A DNA stretch of 64,000 bases. It comes from Neoceratodus forsteri. Its lineage: Eukaryota; Chordata; Ceratodontiformes; Ceratodontidae. Of the stretch, positions 1-11,207 are shown one piece after another. Position numbers and translations under genes: made by a program. The notes below the pieces were generated by a model. That model had not been told where the DNA came from. It made no database searches and worked only from the letters and a program-made list of their open reading frames with translations. The DNA lies in assembly GCA_016271365.2 (NCBI GenBank), contig CM028131.1, forward strand, positions 285,639,001-285,703,000, given 5' to 3'. Within the stretch, counting starts at the first letter, position 1. The number at the start of each line of letters is the position of its first letter.

Positions 1-1049
1 CTTGCTCTAGCCAGGGGAGTCCTCCTACCCATGCTTTGCTACGGACTAATCACCTTTGCCCACGTTGCAAAAACTAGTCTAGTAAAGTGGGACTCAGCGT
101 ACAGCAACATATGCTGTTTTGCGCTCTCAGCCCCCCACCTCACTCACTGCTGTGAGCTTTACACCCGTCTTGAGTGGCTCCCACCGGAAACTCACCACTC
201 TTATGTCGTGGGCAACTTCATTGACAATATTGTCAGAACTGCCACCCCTCAAAACCTTGCTGAGACCCTTGTTCTTGCTACACCCTCCTAGCCTGCAATC
301 CAGTGGCTCCTTGCCCTCCTGGTACCTAAAACCCGCACACAAATGGGTGACTGAGCCTCCATGCATGCGCCCAGGGTTTGGAACCTCCTCCAACTAGCAC
401 CCGCCTCTCTCCCTTGCACCAGAGCTTAAAGCCTCCCTCTGGGGTTTTCTCAAACCAGCTGCCACCTGTCTCTGCACTAGACAAACCCTCTCAGCCTGAG
501 ATGCCCCAACTAATTGAGATGCTACCTAAACATTACGACTTGAGCAGAGCACAACTGTGCTCATACTCCTCCTGTTCTCACAGCATATATAAAAATGGAC
601 CATTTAGGCCCACTGGCAAAACAGGGTGAGCACTATAACTGTGCACTCCTTTCTCTCACACTGGGCCCACTCTATCCCAGCTGTGACTGCTCCTTATTCT
701 AACTGCTAGCCTTACAACTTGCTGCCTGGAGCAATGAATTCACACTGCACTTCTTCCTACTGACTGCAATGTTTAATACTGTATTGTAATACCTGTTTTT
801 GGTATTGTTGTCTTACAATGTTCCTGTGTTCTGGTCACTTTATATTAACTCTTCACTACTATTTGCCTGATGAAATATAATGCTTGTAAAGTCCATGTTG
901 TGCTAATTCTATGTAATGTAATCCTCCACTTGTATTTGCCTGATGTTCATGTATGTACCTTGTAATTTCCCGGGTTGCACCTGAAAATAGGCACTTGGCT
1001 GTCTAGTGTGCTTACCCGGTTAACAAAAGCAAATAAATAAATAAATAAA
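1..1049 (+). mobile_element. 3' part of a non-LTR retrotransposon (LINE copy A, (TAAA)n tail)
   Basis: The reading frames through about position 300 encode the C-terminal part of a LINE ORF2, recognisable because the same protein and 3' UTR recur on the minus strand at 48806-49872 and 44767-45218. Stops and frame changes occur, so it is inactive. A long 3' UTR follows and ends at the motif acccggttaacaaaagc and an aaataaataaat tail at 1031-1049. The 5' part lies outside the window. The protein downstream of the RT core looks like the jockey superfamily (Rex1/L2-like); I cannot fix the clade. It sits directly against L1 ORF2 sequence, so it inserted into that L1. It is the uninterrupted reference for the second copy, which is split by a 3.6 kb insertion. 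Confidence 0.85.
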
Positions 1050-1985
1050 CATCTCAAGGTACACACTTAACTCCCACAAGTCAGAAATGTTGCCACTTAA
1101 CCATCTGACACTCCCACAAGACATAGTTCACCTTTGTATCATATGGCAAAAGAAAGCAATAAGTTACCTGGGAACCCAGCTGTGCTCGAGACCGAAGGAC
1201 ACAGTGGAAACAAACACAACATACTTCTAAAAAGCTATACAATCAGATCTGCTGAGATGGCACAAAGTGCTCCTATCTATGGGAAAAAGAATTGTGGCTG
1301 CAAAGATGAACGTGCCTGCATGAACCCTATTTATAATGTCTATGATACATTCCACCATCCCAGCTACATGAATCAAATCGATACAACAACAACAACAACT
1401 GATCTCTTAATTCATAGGGGCATTTAAGAAACACAGATGCGCACTGAGAAGAATAGCGAGATTGCCTGACAAAGGGGACTTTAAAGTACCCAACCTACAG
1501 CTGTATTACTGGGCCTCCATACTTGTTAGTTCAAGCCAGTGGAAACAAATCAACAACATGATCCCTGAAAAATACATACCGGAAAGGCTGTAAATCAAAA
1601 ACTAATTATGCGAGTCAAAAGGCCTTGACACTGCAGCACTTACCCATGGTCCAGCACCCACAGCCCTAAGAGACACATCCCTGGGTAGGATCCACCAAAC
1701 ACTGACCACAGCCTGAAAAGTTGCTAAGGTGTTCATCATGAGATCACTAGACTGGCCAATACTAAAGAATGGGAACTTCCTGATTAATGGCAATAAAGTA
1801 AGTTACCCTGGCAGGAGTAAGGATGGGCCAAGGTGGGTGCAGGACATACTGCTAGACAAAAAGTTCATACCTTTTGGAACTCTACAAACTGTCCATGACC
1901 TGCCACCTGGTGCCGCATACCAATATCAGGATCAATATCCTAGAGGTGCTCATTACCATGCTTGTTCATTAATTTATCCCCGCTA
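1050..1985 (+). pseudogene. L1-type ORF2 fragment, first half of a split L1
   Basis: Conceptual translation across frame shifts gives the post-RT region of L1 ORF2: a stretch equivalent to 'GKRIVAAKMNVPAW' near 1280-1325 and then 'GDFKVPNLQLYYWASIL' near 1470-1530, the usual L1 motif in which a glycine-rich turn precedes the YYWA block. A (CAA)n microsatellite lies at about 1384-1400 inside it. It is heavily decayed. The same L1 appears to resume at 11208, beyond two LINE 3' ends and the Harbinger element, and ends in poly-A at 12469-12479. That the two halves belong to one copy is inferred from matching orientation and order of L1 domains. Confidence 0.7.
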
Positions 1986-2612
1986 TGTGTAACTGACATC
2001 ATCCAACATCATCTCCCAAAGCGTGCTCTCAGATCGGCCTCTCTACCCCTTCTTGGAGTGCCAAACCTACGGCTCTCGGTGGCCCAGAGGTCTTTTGCCT
2101 TTTCTGCTGTGTCCTCCTGGAACTTGCTTCCTCCCTCAATCCTGACCTGCTCCTCACTCTCTCAGTTTCGATGCTCACTACAAGCCCACCTAGCTGCCCC
2201 GCCCTGCTCCTGCTTTCACTGACTCTCGAGTTAGCCAAATCTCTCTAACCTGTGTGCTTAGTACCTCTGGCTTATAATAATGTATACTAAGGAATGCTGT
2301 ATTTTATTGTCTGTAGGTAAGGCTTGATGTATGTACTTGTTTTAACTCTACATATGTTTTTTTTATTGAAGGAACCATGCATACTGTATAATATGTAGGT
2401 ATCAATGATTGTACTATCTCTGTGATGCAAAGTGTCATGTTTTTTATCCACATTTGCTGTTCTTGTTTTTGTAATCGGTACTCTGTGTACAACTTGTGTT
2501 GAGTCTACAATTGCACTTCCCAATATAATGTACTTCCTGGGCCACCACTGTAAAAGGGATTGTTTTTGTCTCAGTGGGCCTACCCGGTCACCAAAATTCA
2601 ATAAATAAATAT
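1986..2612 (+). mobile_element. 3' end of an L2/CR1-superfamily LINE
   Basis: A frame at about 1990-2220 encodes the typical C-terminus of L2-like ORF2 proteins, with the R-S-A-S...L...P...R core and an aromatic 'SSWNLLPPSI' block followed by 'LSQFRCSLQAHL'. A 3' UTR follows and ends with acccggtcaccaaaattcaa and an ataaataaat tail near 2600-2612. The end motif resembles that of LINE copy A (acccggttaac), so the two families share a 3' recognition end. It interrupts the L1 ORF2. Confidence 0.65.
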
Positions 2613-3176
2613 CTACAGATGCAACACTCTCTTAAAGCACATTGGAATGGTCATCTACCCAATTAATCCTGCTTTCCTTGCATCTCTTTACTGGTATTTC
2701 TTTCCCACCCCTCTTGGGCAATGTTACAGCCTAGAAGAACTTACCTGACTGCTCCTTCTATCCTGACCCTGTGTTTTTTCCTTATTGTTAGTTCCTTGTC
2801 CATGTCCCCTTGGCTCCCACCTACACTCCTTGCTTACCCCCCTTGACACGGTCATGGTGTTTTGCTTTCCACTCCCTAACTGTTGCCACCCTCCCCCCTG
2901 CAATCACTACATGCCTTTGCGGGCACTTCATGTACCATGTACCTCTCCTTACTCACCATCTCGCATCCCCCTCCCCAGCCTCCCATGCCCCGCCAAGCTC
3001 CTTCAATCAATAATTGTGTTCAAGGATGCTTCAAATACATGCTGTAATTATAGTGGCGTAGGTTTAACCTGTATATACTGTACTACAGTTGCTATACTTT
3101 TTAGCTGCATACACTTCATGGGCTAAACTTACTGGCTCTTTTTAATACTCTATTTCGTGTGTATTATAAACCTCCT
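2613..3176 (+). mobile_element. Probable LINE 3' region, left part, split by the Harbinger element
   Basis: The stretch is C/T-rich and non-coding in appearance. Its likely continuation is at 11014-11207 on the far side of the Harbinger element, where it ends with a LINE-type motif (gttaaataaagat) and a (TGAT)n tail. I infer that Harbinger inserted into a LINE 3' UTR. I cannot assign the family or prove the left limit. Confidence 0.4.
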
Positions 3177-3191
3177 GGGTGGGATATTCAG
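3177..3191 (+). repeat. Left terminal inverted repeat of the Harbinger element
   Basis: The 15 bases gggtgggatattcag are exactly complementary to 10999-11013 at the other end. The gatattca core recurs internally near 3259, 3307, 6760, 10817 and 10932 in both orientations, as expected for subterminal transposase-binding repeats; binding is inference. Confidence 0.85.
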
Positions 3192-3253
3192 ACTGCACCA
3201 AAGAGATGTGCAATAGAGGGAGCAGGCACAAATCCAGTGCACCATGGCGCAAC

Positions 3254-3320
3254 GGGCGTGATATTCAAACCATGCGCAGGCCAAGGTGTGCCTGCGCTAC
3301 ATGGCTTGAATATCTCGCCC
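3254..3320. repeat. Subterminal inverted repeat in the Harbinger left end
   Basis: Arms at 3254-3274 and 3300-3320 pair over about 21 bp with two mismatches, and both contain the same gatattcaa core as the transposon terminus. They could be transposase-binding sites, or the remains of a tiny nested element. Confidence 0.65.
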
Positions 3321-6300
3321 GATGCACCATAGCGCAATGAGGGTTGAGCAATGGAGCAGGGGCAATGCGCACTAGCACCCCTAGGAATGTGCAGGGACAA
3401 AGACAGGAAGCAGCACTGCAGCAGCAATGGATGTGCCATGCGCCGAGGGGCATGCACCAGGACAGACCAACCCTCCACCCCCACCAGGGCAAGGCCCCTA
3501 TGAGCTGCACAACCAGATGTGAGCAAAATGGACCACCGGCCCATGAACCCCAGCACTAATCCAACAGCAGACATGGGCCAACAGTCCCCACCCGCTTGGC
3601 AAGGCGCCCCTGCACGGACCCCTGGCCAACAGAGACCGGAACACAAGGATGGCCAGGACCCACCCATGCCACGGCACCACACCAATGCCGATGACTCCCC
3701 AGTACAGTGAGCCCGAGACACCCAGCCCAGAAGCATAACCAAACAGTGCATGGCACCAAAGGCAATCCACCACCACTGTGACAATGCACTCTGATGCCCC
3801 ATGGCACCATGCACATGCACCACACCCTACCGTGGCCACCCCCCGCATGTGGTGACACCAACCACTGCTGCCACCACAACCTACACAAGGTCCACCTGCA
3901 TGGCCCCCTCAGAGGCACAGCAAGCTGGTAGACCTGGCAGCAGTACCCAAGGGACCCTGCATGTGGCAAGGCCCGCCCCAGATGCCGCCACCAGCAGGAA
4001 GGCACTCTGAACACAGGACCGTTGCACGGCCCACCACCCATGCACACACTCCGACCCAGCACTGGCCCCACCACACAGCACAGCACCCTACTGTGGCACA
4101 TGGAGGCATGCGCCACACAGGAGGCAATACAGAGCACACCCAATGACCCCCCCAACACAGTCCCAAGGGTACCCAGCAAACAGCCACACATAGTGGTACA
4201 ACAGACACTGCCATCACGAGATCCGTGGTGCCATGTACCTGTGGCCTGCACACCACCATGGTGCCGGTGAGCCCTGCCATGTGGTCTTCACACCATGAAC
4301 CAGGCCACTGCCTGCATGCAGCAGGACCCCATGTGACAAACAACAGACCACAGGCACCACCCCAGTCACCAGAGACTGCATGGAGAGGGCCTACAACAGC
4401 ACCGCCCACAGTGGCAACAGGGGCAGATGTGCAATAGACCAGGGGTCGGGACGCCAGTTTTCAGGGTGCCATGCCCGGAAGGTGGCTGGTATGGACTGCC
4501 CCCAATGTCATGTCAGCATCCATGCATGCAGTGGTGGGGTTGGCATGACCGTGCATTCGACAGACACACAAGAGGCACAGCTGCACAGGCATGGCACACA
4601 CCCGCCAGGGGTGGCTGGGACATAGCACATGCACCATAGCCCGCTGCACACAGGCAAACAGTGCACAGGGCACACCACACATTCTCCAGATGGAGCCCAT
4701 GGCCACCACCCACACCTGTGGAGGATCTCCGCCAGACACACCCACGGCCAGGCCAGCACCACCCCACAGTAGCCATGCACACCACTGCAGCAAGGCACCA
4801 TGCGCCTGCTGCAAATCAGAGACTGACACAGACATAGTTGTAAAAGCATATATTTAGAATGAACACAACAGTAACAGAAACTATATACAGATATATACAC
4901 AATGGGGGAGGGGATGGGCAAGGCCACAACATGGGGGGGAAGGCAGGGGACATTGGGAAAGACAAAGGTGGGGGACCCAGGTATGTGGGTACAGTCCAGG
5001 GAGGGATTGTTCATGGGCATTTGCAGCCGGCCCTACTGGTAGCCCTGGTCTCCTCTGTCTGACCTGTGGTGCCTTCTGTGCCACCGACAGTCATGCTGGT
5101 CCATGCCCTGCAGCAGCTCCAGTGTGGCCCGGGTGACCAGCAGGATCTCCTGTAGGGACCGCTCCATGGCCGACCAGCGTGGTCCACCTAGGACAAGGGA
5201 GCAGAATCAGTATGAGTGACTGGCCAGACCAACGCAGCCCACCCAACGTGCACGGTGTACAGAAGTGGCCTGCACTCCTGGGATGGCAAGTGACCACCCA
5301 CAATGGGTGCGATAACATGATCCACCTACCCGGTCATCCACAGCCATGCAAACTGCTGTACACCACCACCGCCCATGCACCGCACAGCACCATTGTCGCC
5401 GTCCGACATCATTGCAGTGCAGTGGGATGGCAGTGGCATGGCCAGGCACTGAGTGCACCCACAGCCCACCTGTGATCCCCACCCACATGTTCAGACCCAC
5501 AGGATGGTGTGGAGGGCACCATGGGATGTGCACGGCTGTAGGGGCCATGTGCAGGGGGCCATGCCTCACCACCACCCCTGCAACCCACCATGCTTAGGTG
5601 TAAAGGGAATCAAGGCACTCACCTGCATCCCAGTCAGTAGGGTGCTTCTGACCCCCGGCACCACTACTGTGCCCTGCCTACATGGCCACACCTCCAGCGT
5701 TGACCTGCCCTCTTCACTCCTGGGCTATCAGGGCCCTACAGCGGTCCTCCGGGCCTAGTGGGGAAACATGGGGAGAGTCTCATCAGTACACACCTGACCC
5801 ATATGCCTCCCCTCAACAGGGTGCATAGCCACACAGACCGTCTGTGCCGTGGTGGTGCAGGGTGTACTCGATGCACCCCCATAGCCGGAAACACAGGCCC
5901 TGTCCTCCCCCCCCAGCAGCAAGGCCTGCCAAATACTGTGCCACCAGGACAGATGGATTTGACTAGTGATGGTGAAGGAGCACCTATCTGGCCATGGCAC
6001 GGCTCCCCATCAGGCACGCGCTTGCAGTCACCCCAGGCAGTCAGGGTCACTCCTTTGGAGGTCCCCATAGCGGTGGCGACACTGCTCCGTGGTTCTACAG
6101 CTCCCTGTAGCCTCCTCAAGTCCCTCTGCCACCTCCTGCCACACCTCTGTGCGTGGCCTCAGTAGCACCTGTATGGGGCTCCACAAGAGCCACCAGGTTT
6201 GCCAGCTGTACCACGGTCCATACTGGTGCTCTGGTGCGTGGCATCATGCAATAACTGCTGAGCTCAAAATGGCGTCCGGTAGCGCACATGCCCCATGTGT

Positions 6301-7022
6301 GGAGGCAGTGCAGTAATGCGCTGCCAGTCACAGTCATGCTGGCACTGGACTGTGCAATGGGGGGAAGCCATGCAACCGCATGACACCTAGAGGACAAAGG
6401 GCAGCCGCAGGGTCAGGGGTCTGTCTGTGCACGGAGCATCACAGCGTGATTGGGAGGCCCCTGCAGGGAGCACGGTAGGGTGCATGTTTGTGACACCATG
6501 CAGTGGCCTACCACGTAGAGGTGCCATGGCACCCAAGGTGCACCGTGGTGCATGTGCCCCGCCGGACATATCGCACACGAGCACCACAGGCACAATAGTG
6601 GCAGTGCTCTGTACTGCCTCCCACGCACAGTGCAGCTGCTGTGCCGCTAGCGTAGGTGGAAGCACCGTGGGCATGTGTAGTGTGGTGCTGATTGCGCACA
6701 TCACAGTGGTGCGCCACAGCCTGAGCACGCACAACACCAATGCGCAAGGCACAACAGCACGATATTCAGCCAGGTTATACTAATCAGCTCATGAGCCATT
6801 CTACAGTGCATCCACTGCATTAGCATCCCATTGCAGTTGCGCATGCCCTCATTTGCATGCCATGCGCTATGAATGCAACCAGGAAATGCACAGGCCATGG
6901 ATCGGTATTGCAGCCTTTGGAGGTAAATGCCATGCTGTGGAGACATGGGGACAGTGGTCTGGGAGGGCTGTATGGGACTGCACAGTCCATGGTAACACCT
7001 GTCCATCTCCCCAGGCACAAGC
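3321..7022. other. Non-coding left arm of the Harbinger element
   Basis: About 3.7 kb between the left end and the Myb-like gene. Long overlapping open frames occur on both strands, but they are rich in His, Thr, Pro, Cys and Trp in the way CA/TG-rich sequence reads in any frame. I see no domain and treat none as a gene. There are many local runs of ccatgg, tgcatg and cacc, but no clear long tandem array. Confidence 0.5.
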
Positions 7023-8360
7023 ATGACCGAACACGAGGATGATGAGGAGCAGGGGAGGGTGCAGAAGAGGAGGCCCAACTTCACCAAGGCTGAATTGGAT
7101 GCCCTGTTTGAAACCTCGACAGGGAACCACGGCTCAGTGGACAGAGGGGCACACCACAGGCCTGTGCAGTGGCGTGGGGCGACATGGCACATGCCATCAA
7201 CCAGCAGGGCAACCACCAGCGGTCCATGCAGGAGTGCAAGAAGAAGGTTGGCATGGACAGGAGGCAGATCAAGGATAAGGTGGCTACCATCAGGACAGTG
7301 CATGCTGCCACTGGTCGGGGCCAGCACGATGTGCCCTGCCTGATGCCACTGGAGGAGCAGGTGGCCGGCAGCATGCGGCATAGTGCCATTGAGGGTGTTC
7401 CGGCCGAGGCTTCCAGATGGGTGGCAGCCCATCACTACATGGTAGAACCAGTGCTGGCAGTGTGTGGGTGGCGGGGGGGATCCAGGGCCAGGCGGAACCA
7501 CTAACGGTACTGTGTTCCTTTACAGCTCCTGAGCATCTGCATGGGCAGTGGTGGTGAGTGTGTCCACCGAGGGGGCAGCCCTGGAACCGGTGGAGTGTCC
7601 ATCCACCTCCACAGGTGTCCGAGGAACCGACCACCTGCAGCCCTGCACAGCTGTCTGGACCGATGCCTGTGGTGCGGGTGCGGATGTGGTCCTGGCAGTA
7701 TTCCAGCATGATGCCTCTCATGGTGTCTTGTGTGCTGAGACACAGATTGGGGCTGACTCCAGCACCGATGATGACATGACGCATGTCCTGGATGTTAGTG
7801 GGACACAGGGGGATCCCACGAATGGTATCTACCCAGGCGGCAGTGCGGGCAGCACTGGCGTGGTTGCCTGCCCACCAGCCCTTGTTCAGGCTGTGGCTGT
7901 GGGATCCAGTGGGGCAGCACTGGTGTGCGGCCACAGTAGTGGGGCTGTTGTCGCTGCTGTGGCCACGCAGGTGGTGCCTGGCAATCAGCAGCCGGAGGGG
8001 CAGTGGCAGCAGCTGGACAGTGTCAACATGTGGATGGGGGTGGGGGGAAGCAGCAGTGCACCATGTGAGGATGTACCCCAGCAAGGCAATGCCGTGTGGT
8101 GCCCACCCTCGGTGGGCGCTGTGCCGCAGGGCCAGGAACAACATGGGGGCTGGCATGCTGGCCATGCGGACGACCCTTTGGATGACCACAACCATCTACT
8201 GCAGGTCTCAGTGGATCAGCAGGTGCGGCTCGTGGATGCAGTGGATACACTCTGTGTGGAGCTGCTCCAGGCAGAGGTGCGGCACAGCAGGGACCATGCT
8301 CTGCTCCTGGCAGAGTTGGCCCAACAGTGGGCGGATGTGACCTCAGCCATCAACAGGTAG
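7023..8360 (+). pseudogene. Harbinger Myb/SANT-like DNA-binding protein gene
   Basis: The start at 7023 opens an acidic leader, then 'KRRPNFTKAELDALFE', the hallmark of the Myb/SANT-like domain of Harbinger accessory proteins. After a frame change near 7130 the frame from 7169 continues with the second and third helices, including 'ECKKKVGMDRRQIKDKV' and a 'TGRGQHD...LMPLEEQVA' block known from this family. A splice-acceptor-like cctttacag lies at about 7517-7525. A downstream frame (about 7548-8360) ends in a helical tail with 'LCVELLQAEVRHSRDHALLLAEL', likely a coiled coil. In this family the protein helps bring the transposase to DNA and into the nucleus. The frame break at about 7130 makes the copy suspect; a spliced two-exon structure is plausible. 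Confidence 0.7.
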
Positions 8361-9289
8361 ACCACTGCATTGGCAACTGCCATGGCTACACTGGCCAACT
8401 GGCTGTGTGTCCATCCACTGCACACCCCACAGGGTGCATAGTCCACCCCCAGTTCCCGGCGTTGGGCGACCCCTGCTATGTCGACACTGGGTTCGGCTGT
8501 GGGCATACCAAGCATGCCTGGGGCGGGCATGTTCAGTGGCCTGCAGGCACCTGCATGGACACAGTCACATTCACATGGTGCCACCCCATGAGGCCACTGG
8601 TCAGCCTGATACGGTGGGCAGGTCTTGGCGGGGCCACCCACTCATCCGTGGTGGCCGTGCTACTGCGCTGCATGACTGACCTTTGCCCCTCCACAGCTGC
8701 TGTCTGCCACTGCCCAGTATGCACTGTGGTGCTCTGTGTGCATTGCATGGGTGTGGTGCCCTGTCCTGCACTCACACGGTCCCTGTGCACTCTCTCCCAG
8801 CTGCTGGCCACTGTGGCATGTGCATGATGATGCCAGCATAGCACTGTCTGCCAGTGTGCAAAGGTGCTCAGCATCTGAGGCGCGCACAGTGCCAGCCACT
8901 GGGTGTGGTCATGTTGGGTCCTGTGGGGTGTGGGGGGGGCCTGTAGGGATGGGAGTGCCTGTGACCCAGTGGGCATGGGTAGGGGTGCGTGTGCCTGTGT
9001 GCGGGTGCCGCGTGCAGCCCTGCTGTTCCCTGCCTTTGTGTGCAGTCACCCGCCCATTCCCATGCCCCTGCCGCCGACCTTCCCTGGTGTCCACCCCTGT
9101 CCATCTGTGGGCTGTGCCCTTGCCCTTGGTGCATGCATGTGGCCCTGTTGACCTATCTGTGTGGTCCAAAGTGCTCCTCTGCAATGGTGTCCTGGTGCTG
9201 CTGGGCCATCCGTCGCCCAGGGGGTGGCTGCCCAACACCAGCTGGACCGGCCCTCATTATCCCCACTGCTGTCCCCCCTCCTTGACCTC
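8361..9289. other. Spacer between the convergent Harbinger genes
   Basis: The 930 bp between the 3' ends of the two transposon genes have the same CA/TG-rich composition. I see no further domain; frames here look like composition artefacts. Confidence 0.5.
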
Positions 9290-10367
9290 AATGGCTATCC
9301 CACAGTTGGTGGCCATGTTGTGCAAGATACAGCTGGCTAGGAATAGCCCACAGGCCTTTGAGGGTCTGTACTGTAGGGCACCGCCTGACGTGTGCAGGCA
9401 ATGGAACCGTGCCTTCAGCAGCCCGAACACCAGCTCGATGGCAATCCGTGTTGAAGCGTGTGCCTCATTGTACTGTTGCTGCGCTGGGGTCGAGGGGCAC
9501 CGGTATGGTGTAAGCAGCCAGGGCTGTAGTGGGTGCCCACTGTCACCTGTGTGTAGAGAGGTATCGTTAGCATGGTGTTCTGCGACACTGTGTCACTGGC
9601 CTTCTTGGCCATTCCCCATGGCACCCCTGCCCATTCCCCACACACCCCCATCTGCACCCATCGCCCAGCGTGCAATGCATACTCACCTACCAAGTGACCA
9701 GTGGGGATGTCCTCACTCTCCAATCTATGGCGCAGTGTGGACTGATGCCAGATGAAGGCATCATGTGCTCCCCCAGGGTGCACGGCACAGACATTGATTA
9801 TACGCCCCCTGGCATTGCACACTGCCTGGCAGTTGACACTCGCGTAAACTTGCGGTTGATGTATGCTGCCCCCTCTAGGCCAGGTGGTGTGCGGATGCCA
9901 ACATGGGTGCAGTTTATGGCCCCGAGCATGCCAGGCAACTGTGCTACCCTGTGAAACTCCTGCATGTTTACTGTGCGCTCCGCCTGTGTGCTGGGGAAAC
10001 AGAGGTACTCCGCAGCATGTGGCAGCAGTGCGCTGAGGAATTGTGTGAGTAGGCATGATGCGGCCGACTGGGTTATGCCTGTTGTGTCCCCTGTTGTTCT
10101 CTGGAAGGTGTCCATGGTGAGCAGGCACATGACAGCTGTGCTCTTCGTCTCCACGGACAGCTCATGGCTCCGTCGTGTGGGTGCCTGCATCTTCTCACTG
10201 CACAGTTCACAGAGCCATCTCACAATTGCCTGGTTCAGGTGGTACCAGCCCACGATCTTGATGTCACTGTACAGCTCGAAGCTGATGTGGGCATGGTACA
10301 CCCTGTTCTGGGCATACCGCCGAAGAGCCCTTCCACGGCCACGCCTCCCTGCTGCCTGCCTTTTCAC
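9290..10367 (-). pseudogene. HARBI1-like DDE transposase gene with one intron
   Basis: Read on -, the start at 10367 gives a basic leader and a helical N-terminal region, then 'GMLGAINCTHVGIRTP' (about 9890-9940), where HARBI1 family members have GAIDCTHV; the first catalytic Asp is Asn here. A one-base frame change lies near 9850. The next block, 'CNARGRIINVCAVHPGGAHD', keeps the second catalytic Asp. A GT-AG intron at 9547-9686 joins ...HLVG to DSGHPLQPWLL, restoring the conserved GDSGYPL-like motif. Exon 2 includes 'RIAIELVFGLLKARFHCL', which keeps the catalytic Glu, and ends near 9290 after 'LHNMATNCG'. The enzyme would cut and paste the element. Loss of the first Asp plus the frameshift imply it is dead. 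Confidence 0.85.
9547..9686 (-). other. Intron in the HARBI1-like transposase gene
   Basis: On the minus strand the donor is GTGAGT (9681-9686 complement) and the acceptor is ACACACAG (ending at 9547). Removing 140 bases rejoins the reading frame so that the family motif GDSGHP is formed across the junction. This explains why the transposase appears in two different frames. Confidence 0.8.
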
Positions 10368-10998
10368 ACACCCTCATTACTGCCTCCATCTGGAAGGTGG
10401 CACTGGCCATATCCCTGGTTGGTGTCCCCCGGTGGCTGTCTACCTGGTCCCCCCCTGCTGTGTGCTGCTGGTACTGCCCCTGCACCTGGTACACCCCTGG
10501 CTCTTTATCACTGTGTGCCCTGCCTCTGACCCACTGCCCTCCTTCCTCTGTGGCATGCTTAGGCCCTCTCACATACACACACACATCCACACACCCACTG
10601 TCACTGGCACACACCTCCAGTGGCCCCCCCGTCCACCTCCTGGCCATACCTGCCCCCTGCTTCTTGGCTTGCCTCCCTGCCACTCTGTCTCCATGCTCCC
10701 CTGCTATGGCTCCTCTGCAGCACAATCATCCTCCCCTCACTTGCTCCCTTTTATATTGGCTCATTTCTGCTTTCGTGCAGCTTCTGCTTGCTCCGCTGTT
10801 GTGCATGTTGGCTACTGTTGAATATCGCACTGTGCACATTATTTCTGGTTACGCCCCCTGCACTTGCACATGCTTTCATTTCTGTTGTGCTGCAGCACAT
10901 TGGGTTTTGTCCTGCGCAACTGCTCCCACTGAATATCGCTCTTTGGTGCATCTCCACTCTTGTGCCAACGCATCCCTATGGCGCATGGTGCAACTGCT

Positions 10999-11013
10999 CT
11001 GAATATCCCACCC
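10999..11013 (-). repeat. Right terminal inverted repeat of the Harbinger element
   Basis: The 15 bases ctgaatatcccaccc are the exact complement of the left terminus. They are followed by LINE-like sequence continuing from the left flank. Confidence 0.85.
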
Positions 11014-11207
11014 CCATGTGTAATTACTGCCTTATATAAATATTATGTAAGTGTAAATTCATTTTTTATATATTGTTTACCCAATTATGATGTAAGTGAG
11101 TATTCCTTTGTATGTATTGTTAACCTCTCCTTTCCAGGTCCATCTCGAAAATTAGCTTGGCGACGATGTTCGCCTTGGTTAAATAAAGATTTTGATTGAT
11201 TGATTGA
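11014..11207 (+). mobile_element. LINE 3' end, right part after Harbinger insertion
   Basis: The end reads ggtccatctcgaaaattagc, then cttggttaaataaagat, followed by a (TGAT)n tail at about 11190-11207. The same final motif, ggtccacc...aatgagcttg...tggataaataaagat, ends the insertion in L1-A at about 29140-29195, so the two belong to one family. The left half probably lies at 2613-3176. Confidence 0.6.

Larger units (their letters stand above)
3177..11013. mobile_element. PIF/Harbinger DNA transposon, about 7.8 kb, with both genes
   Basis: The element is bounded by a perfect 15-bp inverted repeat, gggtgggatattcag at 3177-3191 and its complement at 10999-11013. It carries the two genes that define autonomous PIF/Harbinger elements: a Myb/SANT-like DNA-binding protein on + (from 7023) and a DDE transposase of the HARBI1 type on - (10367 to about 9290), arranged convergently. 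The whole body is CA/TG-rich and CpG-poor compared with its flanks. I could not see a clear 3-bp target duplication (flanks cct and cca), so the target site may have mutated or the true ends may be a base or two off. A frameshift and a lost catalytic residue in the transposase suggest the copy is inactive but not very old. Confidence 0.85.

Noticed and set aside
3188..4409. Long overlapping minus-strand frames (up to ~230 codons) in the Harbinger left arm
   Set aside because: Several frames on both strands are open at once, and the proteins are dominated by Cys, Trp, His, Pro and Gly as CA/TG-rich DNA yields by chance. No domain motif is visible.
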